Shown here one piece after another: positions 44,601 to 56,415 of a DNA stretch of 64,000 nt. The notes beneath the pieces are model-generated. The model ran no database searches and was not told the DNA's origin. It saw only the letters and a list, made by a program, of their open reading frames with translations. A program made the position numbers and the translations under genes. Origin of the DNA: Paracamarosporium sp. OC-R06-R3 (lineage: Eukaryota > Ascomycota > Dothideomycetes > Pleosporales > Didymosphaeriaceae); assembly GCA_019828545.1 (NCBI GenBank), contig JACVRA010000175.1:62001-126000 (forward strand). Reading direction: 5' to 3'. Each line of letters opens with the position of its first letter. The first letter of the stretch is position 1.

Positions 44601-47600
44601 TTCGCATTGTTGATGAGATCGTGGTGAAAGTTCTCCAGATTATCAGAAACGAAAAGGATGCATTTGCTTGTCTAACCTACGAACATATGCAATCGTCGAT
44701 GTCGGCGATCACACAGCTATTACGCATCATGGCCGCATCAAACTGTTTGCAGGATTTGATTCGCGTGGGACAGCTTTCTGTCCCTCGATATTCGGAAGGA
44801 CTTCCGCCTTCTACTTTCGCCAATATGTCTAATAGGCTTAATGATATTCAAGTACGACTCTGGATTCTTCTATATTACCTTCTCAAGGAAGGCATCGCTC
44901 AAACACCGGACAAATTCGAAGTTCCGTCCGACGAGGAATTCGTTTTTCTGCGACATGTCCATCATGCTCTTGGAGTACGGACATGTGGTCATTCAGCTGG
45001 CCGAGTATTCCTAAGATTGGCAAAGGACGAAATGGTGTCATGGAACGATTTATCTGAACCTGAGACGCTGGCCACCGAGTTGTCCCAGGTTCTCTACGAT
45101 CTTTATGGATTGAAGACATTTATTGACCCAACAGAGTGCCAAGAATACGGCTCCAACGCGGACATTCTCGATAGAAGCGCAGCAACGAAGTTGATGACAT
45201 TTATCCTTGCTCAAGCTGCGAAGATAAACATTAAGGATCTTGCAAAGCACGAGTTGAAAAATACCATTGAGCGAGTGCATGGAGCGTTGGGCAGACCCAG
45301 GACACACGAAGACATAACCCAAAATGGGAAGACATTGAAGGCCTTCCTCAAATCTCCTATCAACCCAGTAGACCTGTTTGGCTGCTTGAAGGGCGTTGGC
45401 TCGATTCCCACAAAGCCAGTTCTTCCAGATGCGTCGGTGGCTCCAGCCGCAAAGGGATGGTATTTCTTGATGGGAAACCTTGCACTGAATAAATTCAAAG
45501 CGCAAAAGAGGACCACCCAAGCACCAACCGAGGATGTTAACTTCGCCCAAGCATTCTTCTTACAGGATTTGGAATTTTCGAGTGAACGATGGGAAACATG
45601 GTATCGCCTCGCACAAGCCAACGATACACAACTGGAAGAAGCCGTTTCCTGGACTGCCGAGAAGATCAACAGCAATAGTGTAGAGCTCATCACTTGGCAG
45701 CGTGCGGCGATTCACTGTTACTGCATGGCAGTAAACTATGCAATTCGCAACGCAGAGCCCTCGCCCGAAACGCGCGCAAAAATTGCGCGTTTGTACGCGG
45801 ACTTTGGCAACCGCATGTACGCCTCGTCTCGCGAACCTTTTAGCATGAATGCGTTCGACGTCAAAGATACCGAGCATAAGTTCTATAGCGGGCGGAGCGA
45901 CCAGCCCTTATATCGGAATCTGCCATTTGGCCCCTTGTCGACTTACACAGCTTGGAAGTTTGCGGGTGTATTGTTTAAGCGTGCGGCTAAAGACGATCCG
46001 GACAAGTGGTGGAATCACTTTATGTTGGCGAAATGCCTATGGAAAATGTACTGTGTCAACGCCGATGAAACACAGAATGCCACCACGGAGGCCGGACCGC
46101 CATCTTTAGTAAATGGTCCACCGTGGGAGGAGGTGATCAAAGCTATCGTGAATGCGATCGACACTCTACCTGAAAAGAAGGAACGGGGCAGGGAAGCGAT
46201 CCTGGAGCCGCATTACAAGCTAGTCTCCGTCACACACAAATTGGTCCAGCGTAAAGCCATTGATCATGAGAAAGGGGTGGAGATTCTGTCCAACACACCG
46301 TTTTCGCAGAATATAAGCAGCCCTGAACACACAGACGAATGGGAAAAATATATACTTGCGGTGCTAAGGGCGCTCCGTAACGCTGACAAGTCAAGTTGGC
46401 ATCATCGTATCATCGCTCGTGCGGCTCATGTCATATACGATGAGGCCAATGACATGATGGTCGCCCAAGGCGCAAAACATGAGCTGACGCAGCAGATCTT
46501 CACGAAAACCATGGCTGTCCAAGTATGGAAACCCGAACACGAGCGACCTGGTAGACACTTTGTCTACACTACCCGTTATACGAGATTTTTCGTGCACCTA
46601 TTGGATCAAACTGGAGACCAAGCGAACCTTGAAGCTTTGGCTAGGCGCGTTCGAAGAAAACAGACGGACTTTTTCGAGCATACGAAGTTATGGCACGAAT
46701 TGTGTCAGAGGTATCTCCAGCTTTTGAGACGGATGGGTCAGGTCCCGGATGGTCAAGAGGATGTCGTCTTCCGGGCACTTAACTTTGAAGAATACAATAT
46801 ACAGGCTACTCGTCTCGAAGCCTGGTGCCAGGATCCTCACACACAGCATCCCGCTTTGGATGTTTTGAGGCACGTGGTAGAACTTAAGCGCGTCAACAAC
46901 GGCCTCATGAAAGCTATCCCAATCGACGACCTCCTTGGTGATACCTTCGCTCTACTTTATAATACCGTCGGTCCAACCCTGCCTCCCTTACCGCAAGAGC
47001 AGAAACAGCTTCCTACATTACAAACAACACCAGAAGTTGGGATGCAACAAGGGACTGGAGCGCCCTTTCTACCGACAGTTGCACAGGGTCAAATTGATGG
47101 TGCCGTTCCTAATGACAGTCACAACACTCCCTTCAGTCTCTTCCATCCAAGCCAGTTACAGCCGCAACCTCAGCCGCAACCTCAACCGCAACCAGCTCCC
47201 GAACCGGCTCCAAAACCCCGAGCCAAGACCGTAGGCCGCAGAGAGATCCAACGCCGCGCCGAAGCATGCGCGCAAAAACCTGCCGGTGTGAATGTGCCTC
47301 CAACAACATCTGTTATGCCGATCCGCTCTCCGCCTACTGTAACGCATACAACGCTTCCTTCATCCTCCGCCAACGTGCAGCCAGTCCATTCTCCCGATAA
47401 GCCTCCGTCACCGGAACCCGTCACTATGCCTGCTGCAGGCCCCAGCACTGTTGCTCCACCCGAATCTCTCAATGTTGCTACGAGCGGTACCGTCACCACT
47501 GCAGCCAGTGTCACCGCCGACGAACGCAGTGCCCCCGCCTCAGTGCACGACGACGCAGACGATGAGAGCGAGCTGAGCGAACTAGATGAGGACGAGGTGC

Positions 47601-47836
47601 AGGAAATGGGGAACCAGGTGGAGCAAAGGATCCTCCATCCGGTCGGACAGCGAGCAATCTCGGTGGCTTCGGCTTCGAGACCGAGTCTGTTTCCAAATTT
47701 GAAGAGGAGTATGGACAGGGATGCAGGGGCCCGGAAAATCGAATCGGATACAGAGGCGGGACAAGAGGATTTAGATGGCGAAGATGATGAGCAGGAGGGC
47801 GATGAAGATACGGAGATGAGGGATGGCGATGATTAG
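41698..47836 (+). CDS. HIR3: HIR complex subunit, histone transcription regulator 3
   Basis: The model joins an ATG-only first coding exon (41698-41700) to a single 6.06-kb exon (41774-47836), giving 2021 residues starting MSAWHALNVEPDNEEEDEID then DTKEIQIEEALKLYQTALKY. GTAAGT follows the ATG directly. Without splicing, 41698 is out of frame; ATGs at 41705 or 41768 are alternative in-frame starts. The body is a long helical TPR-like array, as in Hir3/CABIN1. A disordered acidic insert lies at about 330-440 with a basic patch RARSKRLRAREA. The C-terminus has a PQ repeat, SPxP-type motifs and a DEDE-rich tail. The HIR complex deposits H3/H4 independently of replication and represses histone genes. 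Confidence 0.88.
47155..47196 (+). repeat. PQ tandem repeat in HIR3
   Basis: A 6-nt unit, cagccg or caacct with variants, is repeated about seven times and encodes alternating Gln-Pro before an Ala-Pro stretch. It lies in the disordered C-terminal region. Confidence 0.75.
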
Positions 47837-48201
47837 TGCTCGTTGCTGGGTGGGGTTGCTTAGGCCGGGAGCGGTATTTACTTGTGTAAATGGGTATGGG
47901 CATGGGATGCGGATCCATGAGCTGTGCAAATTTGTTTTTGAATGGGAAGGCGTTTATGCGTTGGGTTAAGGCGAATGGGTACCATGGATTTTGGAGTATG
48001 TTGTAGATACCCTGAGTAGGTGTACAATGTTTTTGATAGTCGTGAAGAATTAGGAATAGACATACAAAGGCATATCTAAGAGCTGCGAGTTAAGAGAGTC
48101 GCTATTCGGAGCTCAGTTCTAACGATTGAAGCTCGTACGTCGTCAGCCGTCATCCAGTATCAACACACAGCACACCACACAAAAGGGGATAACGGTATTT
48201 T
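47837..48201. other. convergent 3' intergenic region
   Basis: The 365 bp between HIR3 and the lyase gene hold both 3' flanks; nothing else is seen. Confidence 0.5.
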
Positions 48202-49401
48202 CTAAGCACTATTTCCCCCGTGTGTCAACGTCTCCCAAGCCGTAAACAGATAATTCGGTTTCGCGGGCCTGCTACTCTCTACAAACTCCTCCGTCTCAGG
48301 CATACTCCTCCCGAGTCTCCCCACAAAATTCGCATACCCCGGCTCCGCAACAGGAAGAAATTCGTACTTCAACTGGCCTCCACAGACATCACTCGGCACG
48401 GAGCCCCCCGCAGCATACCGCGCATGCACCTCCAGCGCGGTCCGCAACCTCGTTCCTTCCTCCGCAGCATAAAGATCTTCACCGTGGATCCTAGCTGTCT
48501 CGAACATGTGCGAAATAGACGCAAGACCGTAACTCGCGTGCTCGAGATCGCGACACGTCTCCATGGTTCTGCCAGCGAAGAACGAGCCATCGCCCTGCCA
48601 GAGCGCTCGCACGCGTTCCTCGGTTCTGTACTTCGTCGTCCACTCGGGTATCTTGGGAATCGCCCCGTCGCTGGTGAGATAGATGTACGACGCTACGTGC
48701 TGCTTTACGCGGAGCATGACGGACTCGTAGAGCGCGTGGTCGTCTAGGAAGACTGCGATGGACTGCGCGGCTTCGAGCATGACCGAGTCGATGTTGTTGG
48801 GGTTGTCTGCGCTGCCGGTGCGCACGAGAGGGAGGTATACGTCTTTCAGCATGCGCTCGAAATTCTGGATGCTGGATGCAGACCAGGTGGATTCGGTGTA
48901 TCGGAGGATTTCTGCGGCCCGCGCCCATGTCGAGGATACCCAGCCTGATTGCAGTCCTGGTTGCTCTGGGGCGCTGGTGCTCACGTGGGCTTTTAACACC
49001 GCGCTCCATGCGTCGAAGATAGAGATGGCTTTGGCGGCGTATGTTCCGTTACCTGTGTATGCCCAGCGGAGGGCGAGAGTGTACGCGGCGAGTGCGTCGA
49101 GGCGCTCTTCTTCACACCCGGATTCCTGGTCGTGCTCTGGGGTGCCGGGGTCCTCGCAGCGGACTGTGGCGACTGGTGATGGGGCCCAGGATGTCTTGCT
49201 CCAGGGGACGGAGTCCATGGCTGAGTATGCTGTTCTCCATGGTTCGGCTTTTGCGGCGAGTTGGGACTTGGTGAAGGAGAGCTGGGCTTTGCTTAGGAAG
49301 ATTCCGGGGTGCTGGAATGCGGTTTCGCGGGGGGTGAGTTTGGTTGGCGAAGCGAAGGCTGAAGAGACGGCGAGTTGCAGGAGTAGAAGTGAGGGAAGCA
49401 T
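48202..49401 (-). CDS. secreted alginate lyase-family protein (PF05426 type)
   Basis: An intronless gene of 399 residues. MLPSLLLLQLAVSSAFASPT is a signal peptide. The mature protein follows the alginate-lyase domain pattern: FLSKAQLSFTKSQLAAKAEP, DALAAYTLALRWAYTGN, SIFDAWSAVL, GWVSSTWARAAEILRYT, NPNNIDSVMLEAAQSIAVF, and METCRDLEHASYGLASISHM, an all-helical toroid. An Asn-Asn pair within NPNNID sits where the family has a substrate-contact NN motif; the following histidine of classic A1-III enzymes is not there. Fungal members act on glucuronan or other uronic polymers rather than on alginate, so substrate is open. Six cysteines at most are spread out. Secretion implies wall or environmental polysaccharide degradation. 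Confidence 0.85.
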   Translation of the reverse strand: MLPSLLLLQLAVSSAFASPTKLTPRETAFQHPGIFLSKAQLSFTKSQLAAKAEPWRTAYSAMDSVPWSKTSWAPSPVATVRCEDPGTPEHDQESGCEEERLDALAAYTLALRWAYTGNGTYAAKAISIFDAWSAVLKAHVSTSAPEQPGLQSGWVSSTWARAAEILRYTESTWSASSIQNFERMLKDVYLPLVRTGSADNPNNIDSVMLEAAQSIAVFLDDHALYESVMLRVKQHVASYIYLTSDGAIPKIPEWTTKYRTEERVRALWQGDGSFFAGRTMETCRDLEHASYGLASISHMFETARIHGEDLYAAEEGTRLRTALEVHARYAAGGSVPSDVCGGQLKYEFLPVAEPGYANFVGRLGRSMPETEEFVESSRPAKPNYLFTAWETLTHGGNSA

Positions 49402-49851
49402 CTTGCTAGTGGTTAAAGGGAGGAGCGCTTTAGAGCTACCAAAGGGTAGGATGGCGAGTGCAAGCTTTTCTGCACCGCTCTTGCTCTCGTCAAATGCTAT
49501 TCTCTTAGTACCATTTACAAAAACAAAGCACCAAGCAGAGTCTTAAAAGACAAGAGGCGGAAATTACATGGTAGTTTCATGGTAGTTTTCCTTTTCCAGT
49601 AGCCGTCGTTTAAGCCTAGTTTGTTTCGAAAAGTTACATCAGGCCCCCAAAGGATTGTACCGAGCCGTCGATCGTGACATACAGTGACTAAAAAAGACTT
49701 GGCTTGCGAGGCTGTGGCCGCTTGTGTGCAAATAGTGGTATACTAATCGTTGCACTAGTTTAATTCTCATAACAGGGACATTGCTCTTACTTCATTGTGC
49801 GTCAAAGCAGGTGCTGATTTAGTCCTGCACTATGCTCGGGCTGTCCTACGC
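49402..49851. other. intergenic region, lyase promoter
   Basis: The 450 bp hold the lyase promoter and the HSM3 3' flank. An 11-bp direct repeat catggtagttt occurs twice at 49567-49588. No gene is seen. Confidence 0.5.
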
Positions 49852-51768
49852 TCATAACTCCAAAGTTCCTATCCTACTACCCGCACTTCCGCCCACACCC
49901 CACGGACCTTCATTGACTCTCCGCCTGACCATGCCAAGCACATCGTCCCTGCCGCCGTCTCTCTCTAACACCGCCCCCAATGCTTTCAAGGCATCGAAGC
50001 GTGCCATCGCAACTTGATAGGCTGCATTCTCTGCGTCGCCCCTCCCACCCACAAGATTCGAAAACGTCGTTGCAGGTTTCAACAGCGCAGGTAATACACC
50101 ACCACTGCGCGCCGGATCAAGAACAAGATCGAGACCTGTTCTGGGGAAGTTCTGGAGACGCGCGTATGTTGCATCAGAAGCGGATATGGTATCCGGGAGG
50201 GATGAGGTCGACCATGATGATGTGATAATTGCACGGAGCAATGTGAGAGCTGCTAGGGCATTGTCTTTCATCGCAATGGTGGAGGCATGTGTGACAATGT
50301 CGGAGAACATAGAGGGGTGTTTACTATAGTATTGGGATGTGAGGAGACGGGCGAAGACCGATTCTGCCTCTGTGCGTTTGGGATCCAGGCCGATGGTTTC
50401 TACCTGCGGGAAAGTGATTTCCTGCTTCGGAGGTCCGTGGAATACAGCAGCTAGTGTTTTCAGCGCGTCGGGGTTTGTGCGAGTAATAGGGACATCAAGC
50501 AGGATGCAGTCGTCCCAACTGAGGCCTGTGGCGCGACGGGGAATGAGTGTGGCACGGGGCATCGATGCGAGCAGGCTGAGGTCGTGTGGCTTGCATTTGC
50601 GGATAGTGCGGTCAAGGTAGGTCCGAATGACTTGTAGCTCAGCACTATTCTCAAAGTTCTCTGGATAGGTGCTTGCGTAATCACTGATGTACTGCGCTGT
50701 CCGCGGGCTCAGGAAGGAATGATCAAGACCAGGGTTGTCATTGGTGTGGAAGTCGATGATCTGCTTGTGGATGTTTTGCTCCTTTAAGAAGTCTAGCGAT
50801 AGACTCGAGTCATAATGTCTAGGCCTGGTCAGCTGTAGCCTAGTTACTCATTGCCGAGATACATACGTAAGATGTGGCTTGGTCTTGACCGTAACGATGA
50901 GGTCGCGGTAGAAGTTGATGAGTGTCATGTGCATCAGAACATCATCATCGGTATCTACCATCTTCAGTGAAGCATAGTGAATTAATCCCTGTCCCTCGGC
51001 CAGTCCAACTTCCTTTTCAATGTCCAAGCCATGGCTCGAGGCGATAGTGCTCCAGTCTAGTGCGCCGACTTTGGGTAGCCAATTCAGAAGTCGGGCCTGC
51101 GATATTGTTTTATCCCGTTTGCTCAGCAAGGGCAACGGTGGGTTGGACAAAGATTTCAAAGAAGTGTAGTGGTAGTACAGAGCAACGATGTCGCGATCAG
51201 TGAACAAGCGCCTCCACATAGGGCCAGCGCCATACGTATGCAAAGGTGCCTCTTCAGATACGGTCGTTGGTTCGTTTTTGGACGCGCGTAGTAACGATGT
51301 GAGCAGGTCCTCGGCTTGGGTAGCAACTCCAGCATCGGGTGTACAAAGCCACAGGCGCACGACAGCAGCCATGACCGTTGGTCGGTTGGCAAGTGCCTGC
51401 GCATCATTGCTTCCTGCTGCGGCCTTGTCCAGCAGATTAAGGATTAGAGCATGGACCGGGGTTGCTTGGAGATCCAGGCCAGTCTCGAAATCGACATCTT
51501 TGATGTGCTCAAAGCGGTAGGGTGCAGCCAACTTGGTAACGAAGTGGACGAGAGGTGAGGGATCCTCCTCCATCTTTGGCAACAGAGCTGCGATTTGGAG
51601 GAACAACGGGCCTGTTTCCTGCCATATACGGGCTCGATAGTCTGGGGTACTTGTGAAGAGCTCGCATTTCTCGAGCAAGTCTGCGTCCAGCGACGTAGTG
51701 GGATCCTCGTCTACCTGTCGCAGGTGTTCAGAAAGTTCAGGGAGAAGGGCAGCTGGTGCCTGCGCCAT
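49852..51768 (-). CDS. HSM3: HSM3-like mismatch repair / proteasome assembly chaperone
   Basis: Two exons (50867-51768 and 49852-50818) give 622 residues. The intron is 48 nt with a gctgac branch site. The protein is a long alpha-helical repeat array of the HSM3/PSMD5 kind: helices such as PVHALILNLLDKAA, RPTVMAAVVRLWLCTPDAG, VATQAEDLLTSLLRASK and TLINFYRDLIVTVKTKPHLT. The C-terminal part (DNALAALTLLRAIITSSW) continues the array. Yeast Hsm3 assembles the proteasome base by binding Rpt1 and was first found by its mutator phenotype. Fungal orthologues are very divergent, so the call rests on fold pattern, size and recollection of the family. Divergent from RPC31. Confidence 0.75.
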
Positions 51769-52302
51769 GTTGATGGATCTGTGCGGGTGAAGTGTTGGGG
51801 CTGAGATTGATCAAACAGTGGCACTGAAGTAATGAGGCTGACGACCAATGGTAGAAGATTCTGGCTCCACTCATGTGACTACGCGTTCAGCAAGGGCCTG
51901 GGCGCGTAGCTATGCTGACGATCACTCTTCAAGTGCGCGGGACAAGGAGTTGAGGCGTGGCTCGAGTGTTTGACGGGTGAAGTCGAGGGCCTGGGCTGCA
52001 CACCACACTTCTGGAATCTTGGGTCTCTCGAGTGACCGTAGGATAGCCTGTACAGAGCGCGATGAATGGCCGAGCACAATAGCTGGCGTGCAGTAGGCTT
52101 GATGGATGCGAGCGACGGGGCGGGGCGGGGTCGGCTTCCGTAATGGTGCCCCACCAAGCAAAGGGCCGCGGCTCAGGCTGATGCACGACACCCCCAAATT
52201 TTTGACTCGGCCATGAATCGCCGCAAATCGTCCTGACGTCGCCTCCACGGCTTCAACACTTGCAGCGCGACTTTTTTGGCCGCCCAATATCAAACTATCG
52301 TC
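51769..52302. promoter_or_regulatory. divergent promoter region, HSM3 / RPC31
   Basis: The 534 bp serve both genes. Overlapping minus-strand frames (51879-52293) have no recognisable content. No TATA box stands out. Confidence 0.5.
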
Positions 52303-53244
52303 ATGTCTCGCGGTGGACGGGGTGGCGCGCGCGGCGGCGGGCAGCGCAGCGCTCCCGGCACAGTCATGATTGCGGGCACGGAGATGGCCTGGGACTTGAC
52401 GGGCCTTGAGCTGCAGAAGGGGCCCGGCGATCTGTTTCCCGTAAGTCTCCCCTTAGAGCGCATGTTTCAGTGCTCGCGACCTTTGTATCGACCGTCGGGG
52501 TACAGTCGCAGCTTCCATCTTTCTTCACGCGACTCGCCAGCCTGCTAAGACATCACCAGAGCGCCCCGCCAGCCCAGGCGCCCCCGCCATCTGACTATGA
52601 GAAAACGACTCTGAAACACTATCTCGCAATCCGCGACCGCGTCCACAATGGCGACTTCTTCACGGTCCTGAACGATGGCATGAAGACGGGTCTCAAGCGC
52701 AAGGCCGCCGACATGGCTCCTACCGACGAATCGCTCTTTGACCCCTTCATTGGCAATGAGACATACTCGGCCAGATATCACAAGCGACATCGGAAAGTCC
52801 CCAAGCTGGACACTCGCCCGTTCGGTGAGTTCGCACTGTGCAGCAGCCCATGGGCGCATTCACTGACAGCGCACCCTAGTTCACGAGCTGTTTCCACCCG
52901 AACTCCGCCTGTACCTCGATCGAGGCAGCAACAAGAAGAAGCGCGTCCTCGCCGTAACCACAAAGATTAACGAAAAGTCCTCCATCCAACAGCACATCGA
53001 GCAGGAGGAGGGTCGCACCCGCGAAGCCGAGGCGCGCGCCGAGGACGAAGACGAAGAGTTCGACGAGGACGAGGGAGCCGAGGATGAAGAGGAAAAGGAA
53101 AAGGGCGATGACGAGGATAATTGGTCTGCCGTTTCAAGTGACTCGGAGGAGGCCGACGATGACTACAACGCCGAGCAATACTTTGACAACGGCGAGGATG
53201 ACGACGTCGATGATGCGGATCCCTATGAGAACACGTACGAGTAG
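52303..53244 (+). CDS. RPC31: RNA polymerase III subunit Rpc31 (RPC7)
   Basis: Three exons (52303-52440, 52560-52824, 52880-53244) encode 255 residues. The N-terminus MSRGGRGGARGGGQ is RGG-rich, as usual. PPPSDYEKTTLKHYLAIRDR then lies at the Rpc31 core, GLKRKAADMAPTDESLFDPF, with FIGNETYSARYHKRH; the C-terminal third is very acidic (Glu and Asp, ending DPYENTYE). Rpc31 with Rpc34 and Rpc82 forms the heterotrimer that Pol III needs to start transcription. Its acidic tail is characteristic. Length matches yeast Rpc31 (251). Intron 1 acceptor (52559) was picked to keep phase; another AG upstream would change a few residues between GDLFP and SAPPAQ. Confidence 0.88.
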
Positions 53245-53926
53245 GACTCTGCATGTGCATTCCGGGCCAGCCGTCGACTCAAGGACACAGTCTGGACTCA
53301 GCAGTCCCTCTTTGATTTGGGCAAGCCGTTGGCGAAAGCTCTACGTGCGTAGTGAGGGGCGTTACGAGGTGGTATGATACCCATTTATGTTTAATGCGAT
53401 ACAGAGGCTATACAGTCCATCTTCTGTCTGTAATCCTTTCTCAACAATTTGTTGTCGTGCGTTTGTCTGGTATGTCCCACAAAGAAGCTGACGATGATCT
53501 GGATGTCCCTGTCACAATGGCGTACGTCACGCATCCGACCACTGGCGCCACTACACTACAATGCCGTCCTAGAATTATAGACGTCTTGTGTAACCGCAGA
53601 CAAAGGTAGGTTCTACATCTTCCATCCTGGCACATCCCAGTGGTAACACAGTTCCACGTCTTTTGCCAGCAAGTCCCATGGTTTCCTTTGATTTACTGTG
53701 CTTGAGAATATTTTCATCTCTAAAATATAGGTAACTATATACAGTGGTTGTGAAAGGTTTCATTAACTCAGTATAACGATATATTGGGGCGCAATCAAAT
53801 TACAATGGGTCCGTCTTCATCATCCTCATCCACCATGTCAGCCCAGCTTTTGGAAAGTGACATCTTTCTGAGAGTTGGAGGCAGTGTGGCAGTCTCAGTT
53901 TCTTCATCATCGCTGGAGATCTCGGA
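53245..53926. other. convergent 3' intergenic region
   Basis: The 682 bp between converging genes contain only short frames; nothing else is seen. Confidence 0.5.
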
Positions 53927-55180
53927 CTAGATCTTACCTGAGGCGCTGGACACTGATAGCAAGTCCACATCCCGTACGTGGTGCTGCTCCAACTCTTCAG
54001 AGAGTTCCAGCTTCGACTCCGACTTCTGCTCCCGCATTCTCTCGAGCAGCACGGCATCCACCTTCCGCTGTTCCGTCTCCAAACCCCATTCGAGCAAATT
54101 ATCCTCTCCAGGAGGCTGCCTCTTTGATTTCTCCACCACCTTCTCTTCCTCACCGGGGTCAACATCCTCGCGCCTAATAGGAAACCTTAAGGCACCACCC
54201 CTATTCGCCGCCTTCCGCGAATGATACGCATACGCCCTCGGCGTTCCAACTGGACACGGAGCGCATTTCTCCCCCTCGTAACGACTCTCTTGCTTCCCCA
54301 TCCACCTCCCATGCTCAAACGGCATCTTCCCCTTTCTCTCCGAATCTCGATGGAGAAGCATACGCTCCACCAACGCGAGAACATCTTCTGCCCTCGACAG
54401 GTCGTACAGCAAGACTTTCTGCGGCATAAAGTCGTCGGAATCAAGTTCATCGACGTACCCCGCGTCCGCGAGCACAGTGGATAGAATACGCTTTCTATCC
54501 TGTGCCGCTTGCGCGGGCCCATGGCTCCGGATGTACAACAACGTGACGCACGCTGCCAAATCAAGGCCCCCTTGGATTTCGGCTTGCGCGAAACCGTGCC
54601 TCTTCAACCGGCATATTCTGGGCCCTGCGCTCAGCCCGTTGGTCTGGAGCAGCGCGGTATTAAACCAGACGAATTCCCCGTCAATTTCTACGGGCTGGAG
54701 ACCGAAGGGGGTGAAGAGCTCGACGACGGCATCGAGGAGTTGTCCTCGGTTTATCATCCTGGCTGCTTCGGCGAAGCGTTGGTGCTCGGTTGCTTTCGAC
54801 GCTCCAAGTATGCTTAATAACTCTGCGTCTGATTTTGGCACCGGGCGTAGGCTGCCAGACTCCATTCCCTTCTCTTTTTCGGCTTTGAACTGCGAAATCC
54901 AGGTAGAGAGGGCCTGGAGGTTGGCTTCATTGGTGATGTCGACTTCGCAGGATGTGTTCTCGCGGTCTTTTATGACGCGGATAATGCTATTTTTTCTTCC
55001 TGTGATGCGTAGTGTGTAGGATAATGGTGGGGTAGTAAAAGTTAGGATTGTGTTAAGTTCGCCTTGCAGAGTGCAAGCAAGGTTCGACGCGTTGAGGTAA
55101 GCGCAAAGAGCGTCTAGAGTGTCTTTGGCTTCGAGGTGGGTGGTGATGTCGGAGGTGTAGTTAGCGTAAGGAGAAGACAT
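53927..55180 (-). CDS. hypothetical protein, 417 residues
   Basis: An intronless ATG-to-stop frame. I recognise no domain. Residues 1-105 form an alpha/beta unit with CTLQGELNTILTFTTPPLSY and LRITGRKNSIIRVIK. Residues 110-260 look helical (RFAEAARMINRGQLLDAVVE, DLAACVTLLYIRSHGPAQAA). A central KVLLYDLSRAEDVLALVERM helix follows, then a basic-to-acidic C-terminus rich in Glu with CAPCPVGTPRAYAYHSRKAA and a likely coiled coil. Balanced composition across a 1.25-kb frame supports a real gene. No signal peptide or membrane segment. The 3' end converges on RPC31. Confidence 0.72.
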   Translation of the reverse strand: MSSPYANYTSDITTHLEAKDTLDALCAYLNASNLACTLQGELNTILTFTTPPLSYTLRITGRKNSIIRVIKDRENTSCEVDITNEANLQALSTWISQFKAEKEKGMESGSLRPVPKSDAELLSILGASKATEHQRFAEAARMINRGQLLDAVVELFTPFGLQPVEIDGEFVWFNTALLQTNGLSAGPRICRLKRHGFAQAEIQGGLDLAACVTLLYIRSHGPAQAAQDRKRILSTVLADAGYVDELDSDDFMPQKVLLYDLSRAEDVLALVERMLLHRDSERKGKMPFEHGRWMGKQESRYEGEKCAPCPVGTPRAYAYHSRKAANRGGALRFPIRREDVDPGEEEKVVEKSKRQPPGEDNLLEWGLETEQRKVDAVLLERMREQKSESKLELSEELEQHHVRDVDLLSVSSASGKI

Positions 55181-56415
55181 TTTGTCTTGAAGTTGTAATG
55201 GAGTTGTAATGGCTGTGAGAGTAGTTTAGAAGCGTGTAGATGGGCTTGATGTGTGATGAAGTGGCTAAAGTGTTTTGGCCTCGAAAGAAGATTGAGAGAA
55301 GGATTTTTCAGATGTATTTTAAATTACGGTAGGATAAATGTCGAGAAAAAAATGCATTGTGAAAATGGTATTGTGTACCAAGGGACATTGCAAGAGTATC
55401 GCACTAGCGTAGATGGATTCCAGCATCCGGTACACTTCAACGTTCTTCGACCAAAGTTATCATTCGGACTATAACTACAAAGGATCTAAGTCTAAAATAC
55501 AGGAATAATCCTTATGGAGCTACGAATGGTTTAGATTGCAGATAAATAGCAATTAGAAACCGCCTTAGCAGGGAATGATTTCGTACATGATATCGCTCGA
55601 TTACTCGCCTTCCTAGTTACTATGATGCCTAGAGAGATCATCTTGCCGGTAAATTTAGATATATGTCCACGGTTCAATGTGGGTCGTCCGCTGTATACGG
55701 CTTGCATTGACCTGTGGTACCAAGTTGCACTACACCCAGAATCGCAATCCATTGAGTCCATGGACTTGTGCACGACGCACATTCCCATTTCTCACGATGA
55801 GACTCGTGCGTACTTTCAAATATGAATATCTGTTCGGGGACGGAAAATTAAATTCTCTCATATCAAGTTTGTCATGTAGTGAAGATCGTAAATTGTAGCA
55901 TAGTAAGGAGTCATTACATGTGCTTACCGTAAGCAGCCTAGCTGGACCAATATCTACTCCATCGGTACGGACGAGACTTTGCATCCGCGCCGTAGCCAAG
56001 CCATTTACTTTTAAACTATCCTTACCAAACGCGGGAACGAGTCTTACTCGCATGTAATATGCCCCTAGTCCGATGAGCAATATAAATGAGCACGTTTGCG
56101 CGTTTGAGGTGCACCAGCTTGACCTTCGCGCGAGTGAGACGGCCAATCGCATTTCGCTCATGAAGAAGTTATACCTCGAAGGATGGCTACAAGGCTGCAC
56201 ACGTGGGGCAAGCTTTTGTGAGGGCAACGCCTTGTCGCGTGTCGGAGGGCCGGGCGTTCGTGAAGTTGTTTCGATGGGAATTATGATGTGCAAGGAAGAT
56301 TAGAGGCCGCTTTATATGTATCCGATGGATGCTCCGCATGTTTGGTGTTCCGCTGCTTGTCGACTCGTTCGCTCTTTCGTCAGCAAATTTCTTTGGCAAC
56401 TTGATTTTTGCGGCC
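55181..56415. promoter_or_regulatory. AT-rich divergent intergenic region, 1.2 kb
   Basis: It holds the promoters of the hypothetical gene and of the carboxylesterase. A 187-residue minus-strand frame at 55730-56293 shows no family resemblance. Base composition around 55250-55900 is noticeably AT-rich against the genes left of it. Confidence 0.5.

Noticed and set aside
55730..56293. 187-residue minus-strand frame
   Set aside because: It shows no recognisable motif, low-quality composition and overlaps the esterase promoter region.
56329..56415. Upstream in-frame ATG for the carboxylesterase
   Set aside because: It would place 29 residues before the signal peptide; the ATG at 56416 gives a normal secreted N-terminus.
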